Positions 26,820 to 35,719 of a stretch of DNA of 64,000 nt are shown in pieces. Source of the DNA: Alicyclobacillus sacchari (lineage in GTDB: Bacteria; Bacillota; Bacilli; Alicyclobacillales; Alicyclobacillaceae); NCBI RefSeq assembly GCF_004366795.1, contig NZ_SORF01000002.1, positions 251,910-315,909 on the forward strand, given 5' to 3'. Positions within the stretch are counted from its first letter, which is position 1, and each line of letters starts with the position of its first letter. The position numbers were made by a program, and so were the translations under genes. Below the pieces are notes generated by a model that made no database searches, was not told the DNA's origin, and worked only from the letters and a program-made list of their open reading frames with translations.

Positions 26820-27806
26820 TTACTGGCCAAACGTTTGAACGGCTGCGACGAGCAGCCGCAAGGTCGCTTCCACATCCGCGAGATCGACCAATGCTTCTGC
26901 CGCTCCGGCGGTGTGAACCGGATACGAAATGCCGGCTGCAAGGATGCCTTCGCGCGTCAATTGAATCGCGCCTGTATCGCTTCGCCCGCCCGGCCAGACT
27001 TCGTATTGCAATGTGAGGCCAAGCGCATCCGCAGCGTCCTCGATCAGCTGTTTTACGGAAAGCGGAGCCACGGTACCCGCGTCCATCACCTTGAAGGCCG
27101 GCCCGGCACCAAGCTTTAGCGCGGTCCGCTTGCCACCAGGAACATCGGAGGCAGGGACGCCGTCGACGACAATCGCCAAATCGGGCTCAAGGGCGAACGC
27201 AGCTGCTTGTGCCGCACGCGCGCCTGGAGCATTTTGTGCCGTAAAGACGACTGAGACGTACCGACCGAGTTGTGCCAATTCACGAAACGCGTGCAAGGCG
27301 ATGGCACAACCGACCCGATTGTCCAGAGCCCGGCCGAGTAACCGGCCGTTGCCAATGTCGGCGACACCTGTGCCTAGCACGCCGCCGAGTCCGATAAAGG
27401 CGCGGGATTCTGCCTCTTGACGATGTTTTGCGCCAATATCGACAAACAATTGTTCAAACTGTTCCGGGCGCTTTTCACCATCTTCCAAGCAGACGAGGCC
27501 GACTGTGCCATTTGTAAACGCCACCTGCCGAAATGCCGCCTCCGAAGCCGTCAATCCCCCCGTCGGAATGACGCGCAAAAACCCGTCATCATCGATATCA
27601 ATGACCATCACGCCCGGCTCATCCATGTGTGCCGCAATCATCACGTGCGGACCCTCGCCTCGCTTCGTGGCAATGGCGTTGCCAAGTGCATCCATATGGG
27701 TTTCATCGGCAATGTCCTGCACAGCGTCAAGCAGCACGGACGTGATCCGCCCTTCGCTGCCAGAAGGAGCTATTTCCGCCGCCAACCGAACGATCCATTC
27801 CTTCAC
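26820..27806 (-). CDS. M42-family peptidase paralogue lacking the catalytic Glu pair
   Basis: 328 residues; third of three tandem M42 genes, with its GTG overlapping the stop of the second. The M42 metal ligands are visible in IAAHMDEPG, GRALDNRVG, LAIVVDG and a late PVHTA. However, the QEE(V/I)GLRG motif, holding the general-base Glu and a metal-ligand Glu, is replaced by TAQNAPGARAA. The frame is intact and the rest well conserved, so this is not a decaying gene. It is probably a non-catalytic subunit or regulator of the TET-type complex (inference). M42 enzymes normally form dodecameric aminopeptidases that degrade short peptides. Confidence 0.85.
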   Translation of the reverse strand: MKEWIVRLAAEIAPSGSEGRITSVLLDAVQDIADETHMDALGNAIATKRGEGPHVMIAAHMDEPGVMVIDIDDDGFLRVIPTGGLTASEAAFRQVAFTNGTVGLVCLEDGEKRPEQFEQLFVDIGAKHRQEAESRAFIGLGGVLGTGVADIGNGRLLGRALDNRVGCAIALHAFRELAQLGRYVSVVFTAQNAPGARAAQAAAFALEPDLAIVVDGVPASDVPGGKRTALKLGAGPAFKVMDAGTVAPLSVKQLIEDAADALGLTLQYEVWPGGRSDTGAIQLTREGILAAGISYPVHTAGAAEALVDLADVEATLRLLVAAVQTFGQ

Positions 27807-28840
27807 AAGGTAAAACTCCCTTCCGCGATCTCTTGAAGTACCGCCCGCAACAACCGCCCTGCGTTTTCCACGTCGTCGAGCGAAACCACCTGCGTCGGCG
27901 CGTGGATGTAGCGCACAGGCACCGAGATCGATCCACCGACAATGCCCTTGCCGACGCGATGAATGGCGCCAAAGTCGTTCGACCCGCCCTTCACACGCCG
28001 CCACTGCACGGGAATGCCGTGCCGCTTGGCCGTCTCCCACATGAATTCCGCAAACCTGCGGTCCGCAATCGTCTGCGCATCCTGCACCGTCAGCGCCGGA
28101 CCTTTGCCAAACACGGTCGATTGACCGTGGGACGGCGCGCCGACGACGTCGAAACAGACGGTACCTTCGAGCGCGATCGCGATATCGGGCTGTATCTGGT
28201 ACGCAGCCGCCCTTGCCCCGCGTAAGCCAATCTCTTCCTGCACAGTGAAGGCTCCATAGAGCGGATACGGAACCTCCGTTTGCATGGCTTCCACCAGCAA
28301 CGCACAACCGACGCGATCGTCAAACGACTTGCCCTTGGCCGCACGATCGCCAAACTCCGCGTAACGCGTCGCAAACACTGCCGCATCGCCCGGTTTGACA
28401 ACCGCTTTTGCGTCCGCCGCGTCCTTGGCGCCAATATCGATGTACAGCTTATCCATAGGAATGGGCTTCTGCCGCTCTTCGGGCGCCTGCAGGTGTACAG
28501 GCTTTGCACCTATGACCCCCGGAATTCTGTCAGGTCCAATCAACACCGGTTTGGAGACAAGCACGCGCGGGTCGATGCCGCCAAGCGCCCGAAATTTGAG
28601 TAAGCCAGATTCTGCGCCACCATCGCAGATTTGCACAATCATCAGGCCAACTTCGTCCATGTGAGCATCGAGCATCACCTTTGGCCCAGGCTTTTTCGCT
28701 CCTTTGACGGCGATCAGGTTGCCAAGCACGTCCGTGTTCATCTCGTCGACGCGGCCGTCCAATTCGCCGCGAATCACGTTTCTCACGTCATCCTCAAATC
28801 CAGTCGGGCCGAACGCCTCCGACAGCGTTTTTAATAGCAT
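27803..28840 (-). CDS. M42-family (TET-type) aminopeptidase
   Basis: 345 residues with all expected active-site motifs: DAHMDEVGLM, GKSFDDRVG, TVQEEIGLRGA, a Glu-type ALEGTVCFD and VRYIHAPTQ. Close in type to B. subtilis YsdC/YtoP/YhfE. The ATG at 28840, preceded by GGAGG at 7 nt, overlaps the end of the upstream M42 gene. The frame upstream of this start runs through that gene and is not used. Confidence 0.9.
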   Translation of the reverse strand: MLLKTLSEAFGPTGFEDDVRNVIRGELDGRVDEMNTDVLGNLIAVKGAKKPGPKVMLDAHMDEVGLMIVQICDGGAESGLLKFRALGGIDPRVLVSKPVLIGPDRIPGVIGAKPVHLQAPEERQKPIPMDKLYIDIGAKDAADAKAVVKPGDAAVFATRYAEFGDRAAKGKSFDDRVGCALLVEAMQTEVPYPLYGAFTVQEEIGLRGARAAAYQIQPDIAIALEGTVCFDVVGAPSHGQSTVFGKGPALTVQDAQTIADRRFAEFMWETAKRHGIPVQWRRVKGGSNDFGAIHRVGKGIVGGSISVPVRYIHAPTQVVSLDDVENAGRLLRAVLQEIAEGSFTL

Positions 28841-29892
28841 GACAAGTCCTCCACTTGCGCCATGTCCAATTCGGCAATATAGTGTGCCAAAAGACGTGCA
28901 CACTGTTCGATGTCGGCATATGAGCCTGTCTCGACCGACGTGTGCATGTAGCGAATCGGAATGCCGACCAGAGCCGCGGCAAGGCCCGGGCCGGCGACTT
29001 GGAACGCGTTTGCATCCGCTCCAACTGGCGTTTGTGACAGCTCGATTTGGTACGGAATGCGGTGGCGCTCCGCGACGTCCACCAGCCGTTGAAACACCTT
29101 CCGATGCAGATTAGGGCCAAACGAAATGGCAGGCCCGGCGTCCAGTGCGAACGACTCGTCCGCGGCCTGTCCCGGAAACGCGCCAAACGTGACATCGATG
29201 GCAATGGCGACGTCCGGTTGCACGGCAAAACCAACCGTCTGCGCCCCCCGCAACCCAACCTCTTCCTGAACAGTTGCGACCGCATATACGTCTGCCTGGT
29301 GTATCAACTGCTGCAACCGATGTAGCGTTTCAAGTAAAATGGCGATACTTGCACGATTATCAAGCGACTTGCCTGCCAATCGCCGATTGCGCAACAAGTA
29401 CACGTCCCGCGACAATGTCACGCGATCGCCAATGCGCACCCGTTCGCGAACCGCGCTCTCCGGCATCGCCAAATCGAGATACAAATCGGACAAAGGAGCC
29501 GCTTTCCCTCGCTCCTCAGGGGCCGTTAGATGCGGCGGCTTCGAGCCGACGACTGCGAGCAGGTCGCCCCCGCGCGCATGCACCACCACTTCTTGTCCGA
29601 CCAGCGTCCGCGGATCAAAGCCACCGGTCTGCACCACCCGCAAAAAGCCGCCCGCTTCAATTCGAGCGACAACCAAAGCGATCTCGTCCATGTGTGCGGC
29701 AAGCAGTACGCGGGGCCTGCGCCCCTCGCCACAGCCTGCTACCTGGGCCACCACATTGCCCATGACGTCGACCTGGACCGCTTGTGCGTAGCTGCGCAAG
29801 TGAGGCACGATGACGTCGCGCACCGCGCCTTCAAAACCGGGCCCCGCATGCGTGGTCATCAGTTGTTCTAGCAATGGCTGATGGTTTTCCAT
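28831..29892 (-). CDS. M42-family (TET-type) aminopeptidase
   Basis: 353 residues, first of the M42 trio. The active-site motifs AAHMDEIA, GKSLDNRAS, TVQEEVGLRGA, VAIAIDVTFG and IRYMHTSVE are all present, so it should be active. The ATG at 29892 has a GAGGTGG site at a long spacing. The three genes overlap by 10 and 4 nt and must be co-translated; they share their strand with the RluA gene 37 bp upstream. Confidence 0.9.
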   Translation of the reverse strand: MENHQPLLEQLMTTHAGPGFEGAVRDVIVPHLRSYAQAVQVDVMGNVVAQVAGCGEGRRPRVLLAAHMDEIALVVARIEAGGFLRVVQTGGFDPRTLVGQEVVVHARGGDLLAVVGSKPPHLTAPEERGKAAPLSDLYLDLAMPESAVRERVRIGDRVTLSRDVYLLRNRRLAGKSLDNRASIAILLETLHRLQQLIHQADVYAVATVQEEVGLRGAQTVGFAVQPDVAIAIDVTFGAFPGQAADESFALDAGPAISFGPNLHRKVFQRLVDVAERHRIPYQIELSQTPVGADANAFQVAGPGLAAALVGIPIRYMHTSVETGSYADIEQCARLLAHYIAELDMAQVEDLSCY

Positions 29893-29929
29893 AGGCGTAT
29901 AACCACCTCTCTAAGCAAAGCGCAAGAAC

Positions 29930-30943
29930 TCACTCCGTATCCAGTGTAACACGGCTGTCATTCGCCGGGTTGGCCGCAGCGGCCCGTGCACACCATTCCT
30001 GCAAAGTGCCCGTTCCGCCCGAAAGGGACCACAACGTTTCCATAGCGTCGGGAACGCGTGCAGAGGCTGTCTTTGGCACGCCGTTCTCACCCAATTGCCA
30101 CGATAGTTGATAGGCATGCAAGGCCTGATGTGGAAAGACGCGCTCGAAGTAGCCCGCCCGGCCAGCAGGATCTGGTATTCGAGCAATGCTGTACGAATAA
30201 TCGCGATCCCCGACAAGCGGCATGCCGCGCACCGCGATCTGGAGTCGAATCTGATGCGTCCGGCCGGTCTCCAATTCGAATGCAAATAGCACCATATGTC
30301 CCGTACGCGCCAGGGGAAGCGCGTGCGTCACAGCACGCTCGCCATCACCTGGCGCAACCACCATGCGCCGCGACGGTTTCTCGGGATTCATTGCGAGATC
30401 GTCGACGAGGTGCAGCCAATCGCCACACGTTATTTCATTTGGCACATAAGCCAAGGCTATGTACTTGCGATGGACGAATCCACGGCGGAGGGCTCTGTCC
30501 AACTGATGGTGCGCGTGTGCATGTTTTGCGAACAGGATAGCACCGGAGGTGTACTTATCCAAGCGATGGACGGCATGAGGGGTTTGTTCTGCACCAAGCA
30601 AATGGTAAGCAACCCCAGCCAAAAGCGAACCTGTGCGTTCGCGCGCCGACGGATGTGTCAAAATGCCAGCCGGCTTATTGACCACCACGACGTCTTCGTC
30701 CTCGTAACAAATGTCCAGCGGCATCGGCTCCGGCGCGATGGACGGCGACTCGTTTGGCCTTCGCCAAGAGATCAGATCTCCTCTTCGAACAATCGCCGAC
30801 AAGCGCACCGGTTCACCGTTCACATAGAATCCATCTTCGCGGATGATGCGTCGCAACAAACGACGCGACATGCCCAAGGTACTCGTGAGGATCGTCGATA
30901 GCCGTCTTCCCTCCAGGTCCGCAGGCACCTGATATTGCTCCAT
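29930..30943 (-). CDS. RluA-family pseudouridine synthase
   Basis: Converts uridine to pseudouridine in rRNA or tRNA; the exact target cannot be read from the sequence. 337 residues with an N-terminal S4-like RNA-binding domain (about 14-60) and the RluA catalytic motif HAVHRLDKYTSG, whose catalytic Asp is at 129. ELETGRTHQIRLQ and GMPLVGDRDY are also typical. I chose the ATG at 30943 after GGGGTG; the frame continues to 30976. Confidence 0.9.
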   Translation of the reverse strand: MEQYQVPADLEGRRLSTILTSTLGMSRRLLRRIIREDGFYVNGEPVRLSAIVRRGDLISWRRPNESPSIAPEPMPLDICYEDEDVVVVNKPAGILTHPSARERTGSLLAGVAYHLLGAEQTPHAVHRLDKYTSGAILFAKHAHAHHQLDRALRRGFVHRKYIALAYVPNEITCGDWLHLVDDLAMNPEKPSRRMVVAPGDGERAVTHALPLARTGHMVLFAFELETGRTHQIRLQIAVRGMPLVGDRDYSYSIARIPDPAGRAGYFERVFPHQALHAYQLSWQLGENGVPKTASARVPDAMETLWSLSGGTGTLQEWCARAAAANPANDSRVTLDTE

Positions 30944-30972
30944 GCCAACACCCCATTGCGCCCTTGGGTCTG

Positions 30973-31071
30973 TCAACCAAGGCGCCGGATCGCGAAATAC
31001 AAATAGATGATACCAATTGTCAGCAAGCCACCCAACACGGCGATGTACAACATCTTATCGATGGTCTTCAT
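30973..31071 (-). CDS. 32-residue predicted membrane peptide
   Basis: ATG at 31071 preceded by GAGGTG at 6 nt. The 32-residue product begins MKTIDKMLYIAVLGG and forms one hydrophobic helix followed by a basic end (FAIRRLG). It ends 29 nt before the RluA start and is probably cotranscribed with it. No homologue recognised. Confidence 0.6.
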   Translation of the reverse strand: MKTIDKMLYIAVLGGLLTIGIIYLYFAIRRLG

Positions 31072-31207
31072 AGCACTCACCTCGGTTTAGGTTCCGCACC
31101 CAAGCACCGACATATACAACAGGTCCGTTTGTATGCATGAAGATTGGTCTATAACGAATGTGGACAGACATTTTGTCGTACAGGTGACTGACCACAGAAG
31201 GAGGGCT

Positions 31208-31414
31208 ATGGCGTTGGTCGTACCATTTACATTTCGCGTCGTTGGGAAAGAATCTGCGCGCTTGCCCCAACGTTTGTGCGATCACGGCTGTGACTACCTC
31301 ATTCAAGTGGTTGGTCCAGATGACGACGTCCAGTTTGAAATGTGCCCGCTTTGGGCTGAGCATTTTGCCGGGGAACTGTTGATCGCAATCGAATTGAGCC
31401 ATTTGTCAAATTAA
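31208..31414 (+). CDS. Hypothetical protein, 68 residues
   Basis: ATG at 31208 just after AAGGAGGG (rather close, 3 nt from GGAGG). The product (MALVVPFTFRVVGKE...) has two Cys and a Trp and looks like a small folded beta protein; no motif is recognised. A weak promoter-like TTTGTA-N16-TATAAC lies at 31128-31155. The opposite strand is also open here but with less natural composition. Moderate confidence that this is a gene. Confidence 0.5.
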   Translation: MALVVPFTFRVVGKESARLPQRLCDHGCDYLIQVVGPDDDVQFEMCPLWAEHFAGELLIAIELSHLSN

Positions 31415-31501
31415 CGTGTCATACTTGTCCAACCCGCCACATACATCTCTCTTTACCAGACGTTCGCCTGTCGAACGGCCGAGTTCACAATGGAGAGGGA
31501 G

Positions 31502-32611
31502 ATGTGTGTGATTCGTCGCCGGGGATATCCCAGCTTCATCGTCAGCCTTGCATTCATTCTCGCGTGCACACTGCTGGCTCTATGCGCCAATCCCACGCCT
31601 GCTGTCAGCCAACCGTTGTCCGTTCGGGAACCAAATGGACGAGCCTCGCACGCAAAGGTCGAAGCCTCATCGCTCGCGTACCAGACAACACGGCAAGGAC
31701 GACCCGATCCGTTACCGCAGAAACCGGTACAGCCGATCAATGCCGCAGCCTTCGTGCGAGAAGTTCGTTTCATTCCACATGCAAGTCCGGCTTCGCATGC
31801 GCGTGAGACTATTGCTGTCCATTCGGCACCTCCGTATCCAACTGCTGGACAAACGACCGTGTGGCGTGTAAAACCTGGCGACTGTCTCTGGAAAATTGCA
31901 CTCGCCAAGCACACAACCGTATCTGCCATCGTGCAAGAGAACCGTCTGACGTCGACGGTCTTGCAAATTGGACAAGTCCTGCACATCATCGACGGCTTTG
32001 CCAGCCGACGTGCACATGATCCGAAATCGTCCAAGGCGAATTCCTCGCCGACAAAGTCGTGGCATCCCATGACCTATGTCGTTCAACCGGGAGATTCGCT
32101 TTGGAAGATCTCGCACGAATTCGGCGTTTCCATTCGAGCCATCATCAACGACAACGCCTTGTTAGGTGACGATATCCAGCCTGGGCAACACCTTGTCATC
32201 GGTCCTATGGACGCCGGTTACCACCCTACCGCGGCCAGCCGCGCCTTGATCGCCAGTGCACCAAAATGGCTCATTCCCATCTACCAAGCGGCGGGTCGCA
32301 AATATGACATTCCGTGGACTGTCCTTGCCGCCATTCACAAAGAGGAGACAGACTTCGATACCACCGGCAACGACGTATCGTCCGCTGGAGCCCTCGGACC
32401 GATGCAGTTTATGCCATCCACCTTCGCGATCTTCGGCGTCCCTGCCCCCGGACACAAAACGCCCAGTATCTACAACGTCGAGGATGCCATCTACTCTGCG
32501 GCAAACATGCTCCATCAGGAAGGATTTAGCCAAGATCCATACTACGCGGTGTACGCATACAATCACTCGACGGTATACGTCCACGCCATTTTGCATATGT
32601 CGGCAACCTGA
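31502..32611 (+). CDS. Secreted lytic transglycosylase with two LysM domains
   Basis: 369 residues from the ATG at 31502; a GTG two codons later has equally good spacing to GGGAG. A basic N-terminus and a hydrophobic stretch (10-29) form a signal or anchor, then a low-complexity linker, LysM domains at about 120-163 and 191-233, and a C-terminal lysozyme-like transglycosylase domain. The catalytic Glu lies in AAIHKEETDFD (about 281) and GPMQFMPSTF in 299-308. It would bind and cleave peptidoglycan outside the membrane. It is convergent with the VWA gene, 14 bp apart. Confidence 0.9.
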   Translation: MCVIRRRGYPSFIVSLAFILACTLLALCANPTPAVSQPLSVREPNGRASHAKVEASSLAYQTTRQGRPDPLPQKPVQPINAAAFVREVRFIPHASPASHARETIAVHSAPPYPTAGQTTVWRVKPGDCLWKIALAKHTTVSAIVQENRLTSTVLQIGQVLHIIDGFASRRAHDPKSSKANSSPTKSWHPMTYVVQPGDSLWKISHEFGVSIRAIINDNALLGDDIQPGQHLVIGPMDAGYHPTAASRALIASAPKWLIPIYQAAGRKYDIPWTVLAAIHKEETDFDTTGNDVSSAGALGPMQFMPSTFAIFGVPAPGHKTPSIYNVEDAIYSAANMLHQEGFSQDPYYAVYAYNHSTVYVHAILHMSAT

Positions 32612-32625
32612 TGGAAGACCACTTG

Positions 32626-34479
32626 CTATTCGCCTTGGCTCAGATGACGAAGCGCGTGAGCCAAGGCCTTCTCCATGGCCTGCCCGATCTCGTCGACGTC
32701 GCGCACAACGACCGTTGCTCGTCCATATAAATGGCGGATGGCCGAAAGAAACTCTGGTTCCTCAGGATCGGCAATACACAGGTGTACCACGTGAATCCCG
32801 CGCGATCTCGCCCATAATATCGCCCGTTTCGTGTCTGTGACCGCGTCGCGATAATCTTCAGCTGCCGGCTGCCCATCACTGACGACAAACAGCCACTTCT
32901 GCCGCTCGCGCCGCTTGCACAGCTTGTTTGCAGCCAAGCGAATCGCCACCCCGTCACGATTGTCCAACTGCGGTTCAAGGTCGGCCAAAGCAAGCGCCGC
33001 CTCAGATGATTGCGAGCGTGCAAATGGAATGACATCCCATAAAAGTGTAGCTGTCTCCCCTTCGCCAGACACCGAAAGATCGACGCTGTCTTCCCAGAAG
33101 GCGCATACGTTGTACGGGATGTGCAGAGCACGCAAGGTGTCCGCCAATAAACAAAGGGCTGGTTTACAAGCGTCGAGGTATGGTTCCATCGAACCAGAGC
33201 AATCGACGAGTACCTGTACCACCGCGTCAAAGCGCATTCCCTTCTGTTGCCTGTGCTCAAACAGGCGCGGCAACCGCTCTGTCGCTACCCGTTCCAGGCG
33301 CCTGCCGAGCCGACCGTACTGAAATCCCCCAGACGAAGCGTCTTGTTCGCGCCAAAACGAATGATAGAACGCCCTCAATAAACGGCGCTTTGTACCTTGC
33401 GTACGATCCCGCCACAACCGCACGACACTCGTCGCCTGTGGTGAAGGTGGACGCCAACCCAGTTCTATGACTCGCGGAGTTTTGGCTGCGCCATCAGAGA
33501 TAGCCGCCTTCTCGGTCGCCGCTTCGACCGCAACCTCCGAGGCATCCTCGCCACCGTCGCCGACGATCCGCCCTCTTTGTGACGGGCCTTCGTAATGCTC
33601 CAGTGTTCCTAGACGCCCGTTCCACCCGCCGCCCACTTCCATCGCACCCTCGGCGTGATCCATGTGCAATCCAGCCGCGCGATTGCTATCCTGACGCTGG
33701 GACCAGGATGGCATCATTTGGTTTTTATGGCTGTGCTCATCATTTGGCACAGATGCTGCATTTTGATCGGCGCGATCGCGACCGCTATCGTCCATACGCG
33801 CCACTGGTGCCGGCTGTATGGCCGCATCCACACGGTAATCGAACCACTGCCCGTTCAGATCGTTGACTGCACCGAAGCTGTCCAGCTTCTCTTGCACGAG
33901 CTGCATGGCCAATGTGGCTGCCGCATCGCTCGTTTCACAGGCCGCAGCCCGTGCGTAGCCATCGCGGGCGAGATCGGTCACAGAATCGTACAACTCGGCA
34001 AAACACACATTTCCCAACCGCCCATCCCGCGCCCAGGCCTGTTTCTGTCGAGCGAACAGGTTCTTGTAAAACGCGGTGCGGCATGCAAAATACGGCGCAG
34101 TCCCGGGGCGCTGGCGGATAACCCGCGCCGCCAGTCGGACATCCTCGACGACGCACACAAACTGCCAGACAAGCATAGGCACATCTGTCGCGTTTGCCGC
34201 AGCCTTTGCGCGAACCATGGCCATCTGATCGGTGAACCACTTGCTTCCGGCAGCTCGCAGGTACAAATCGGCCATCAAGCACTTCATCCGCTCCTCGCCC
34301 ATCAGGCCTTGATAAGCCGTTGTGATGTACAGAACGCTGTCTTCCGCGCAGAAGAGCGAAACAGGGCCAAACTCGCATTGTACGTGTTCATCGCGACTGA
34401 GGACGACGGCGAGATCGGTCAGCCAAACTCGTTCAAGCACATCGTCCAGTTCACTGGTAAAGCGAAAAGCGCTGCGCAT
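32626..34479 (-). CDS. VWA-domain protein of the NorD/YojO type
   Basis: 617 residues. The C-terminal von Willebrand A domain (from about 425) has the complete MIDAS start VLVDCSGSM and a later FVVSDGQPAAED. The middle (about 240-340) is charged, Gly-rich and probably disordered, and the N-terminus is helical. In B. subtilis the pair YojN (MoxR ATPase) and YojO (VWA) matches this one; NorQ/NorD and CbbQ/CbbO pairs help insert metals or remodel partner enzymes. No obvious client enzyme is encoded next to it. It starts 6 nt after the MoxR gene. Confidence 0.88.
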   Translation of the reverse strand: MRSAFRFTSELDDVLERVWLTDLAVVLSRDEHVQCEFGPVSLFCAEDSVLYITTAYQGLMGEERMKCLMADLYLRAAGSKWFTDQMAMVRAKAAANATDVPMLVWQFVCVVEDVRLAARVIRQRPGTAPYFACRTAFYKNLFARQKQAWARDGRLGNVCFAELYDSVTDLARDGYARAAACETSDAAATLAMQLVQEKLDSFGAVNDLNGQWFDYRVDAAIQPAPVARMDDSGRDRADQNAASVPNDEHSHKNQMMPSWSQRQDSNRAAGLHMDHAEGAMEVGGGWNGRLGTLEHYEGPSQRGRIVGDGGEDASEVAVEAATEKAAISDGAAKTPRVIELGWRPPSPQATSVVRLWRDRTQGTKRRLLRAFYHSFWREQDASSGGFQYGRLGRRLERVATERLPRLFEHRQQKGMRFDAVVQVLVDCSGSMEPYLDACKPALCLLADTLRALHIPYNVCAFWEDSVDLSVSGEGETATLLWDVIPFARSQSSEAALALADLEPQLDNRDGVAIRLAANKLCKRRERQKWLFVVSDGQPAAEDYRDAVTDTKRAILWARSRGIHVVHLCIADPEEPEFLSAIRHLYGRATVVVRDVDEIGQAMEKALAHALRHLSQGE

Positions 34480-34485
34480 GCGTCT

Positions 34486-35364
34486 TCATCTCCGCTCTAA
34501 GCCGAAATAGCCAGCGGCAAGCTCCATCACCAAATCTTGTTCCCGCTTATCGTCGAGTTTTGCCGCAATGGCGCGTCGTACAGCCCGTATCGGCGGGATG
34601 TGGGCGGCGAGATCGCAAGCATCGAGAAGGGCGCGAACGGACGCCGCTTCCTCACTGACTTCGCCAGCCTCTGCGGCGGCGACCAAATCGCTCGAGAGAT
34701 CGGTAAAAAGGCGAATTTGCTCGGCATCTCGCAGGTCAGATTGACGCTCGATCAGCGCGGCCAAGCTCTCACCTTGGATGTAAGGCACGTCGAGCACGAC
34801 GAAGCGGTTCTTTAACGCCTCGTTCATGGGCGCGGTGCCGACGTATCCCTCGTTGATGGCCGCAATCACGCGAAATTGATGGTGGGCTGTGATCGTTTCG
34901 GCCGTGAACGGATTGCTCAGTTGTCTGCGGTAATCGAGAACGCCATTTAATATCGGCAAGGCCTCAGGTCTGGCCATATTGATCTCGTCGATATAGAGCA
35001 GATGGCCGCGGCGCATGGCACGCACGACGGGGCCTTCGACATAGCGAATGACGCTTTGCCCATCCTCCAACGCGAGCGTCTTGAAACCGAGAAGCGCTTC
35101 GGCATCGAGATCGACCGAACAGTTAATGGACTCCATCGGCAGCCGCAGGCGCGCGGCCAGCGATTCCGCCAGTCGGGTCTTGCCGCTGCCCGTGGGACCA
35201 CGCAGAAGCAGGTTTTTGCCAAGTGCAACCGCGGTCAGCGCGTCCTCGAGAAGCGCAGGATCTGCACTATAATAGCGATCCTCAGCACCCTCCACGCGAT
35301 AAGCCTGTTCGAGTCCACGTTCCAAAACCATGTCGATATCGTCAAACGTCCACGAACGCTTCAT
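34486..35364 (-). CDS. MoxR-family AAA+ ATPase (YojN/NorQ type)
   Basis: 292 residues with Walker A GPTGSGKT (56-63), Walker B LLYIDEIN (122-129), sensor VIAAINEG and an arginine finger in ALKNRFVV. The ATG at 35364 follows GGGAGGG at 7 nt; a TTG two codons earlier is less likely. MoxR proteins act as chaperones with a VWA partner, which here is the next gene. A small palindrome, TTGACGGGTCAA, lies at 35382-35393 in the leader. The 177-bp gap to yjcZ holds no gene I can support. Confidence 0.92.
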   Translation of the reverse strand: MKRSWTFDDIDMVLERGLEQAYRVEGAEDRYYSADPALLEDALTAVALGKNLLLRGPTGSGKTRLAESLAARLRLPMESINCSVDLDAEALLGFKTLALEDGQSVIRYVEGPVVRAMRRGHLLYIDEINMARPEALPILNGVLDYRRQLSNPFTAETITAHHQFRVIAAINEGYVGTAPMNEALKNRFVVLDVPYIQGESLAALIERQSDLRDAEQIRLFTDLSSDLVAAAEAGEVSEEAASVRALLDACDLAAHIPPIRAVRRAIAAKLDDKREQDLVMELAAGYFGLERR

Positions 35365-35541
35365 GGACAATCCCTCCCACTTGACGGGTCAACCTGTATC
35401 ACTGTCCGTCATCGACCGCCTTGTGTCAAGTTGCACTCGCTCGTGGTACAACACGAGGTTTCATCGTGCGGGCGTCTGTCTGAGCCACGCGGGGTGCAAC
35501 AGACGTACGATACTGCAGAAATTCGAAGAGGGGGTGTCATC

Positions 35542-35649
35542 ATGTACGGCGTATTTGGCGGATACACGCAATGGGCTGTCGTGTTCCTCATCATCTTCGT
35601 ACTGTTCTTCCTGTTGGTCCCGGGCTACGGTGCCGCCGCAGCCTACTAA
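35542..35649 (+). CDS. YjcZ-family small sporulation protein
   Basis: 35 residues, MYGVFGGYTQWAVVFLIIFV followed by an LFFLLVPGYG-type end: one hydrophobic helix with a Gly/Tyr-rich start, as in the YjcZ family of spore-associated peptides. The ATG at 35542 follows AGGGGGTG. It is divergent from moxR and precedes the Trp-rich gene by 70 bp. Confidence 0.8.
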   Translation: MYGVFGGYTQWAVVFLIIFVLFFLLVPGYGAAAAY

Positions 35650-35719
35650 GTGCCAGGGCCGCCGCCCGCTGGGGCGCGCGGCCCGCTTTCATAAGGAGCA
35701 TAGAAAGGAGGTACAAGCT

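Noticed and set aside
31055..31402. Minus-strand open frame of 115 codons
   Set aside because: Overlaps the better-supported 68-residue plus-strand ORF and the 5' end of the 32-residue ORF; no ribosome site.
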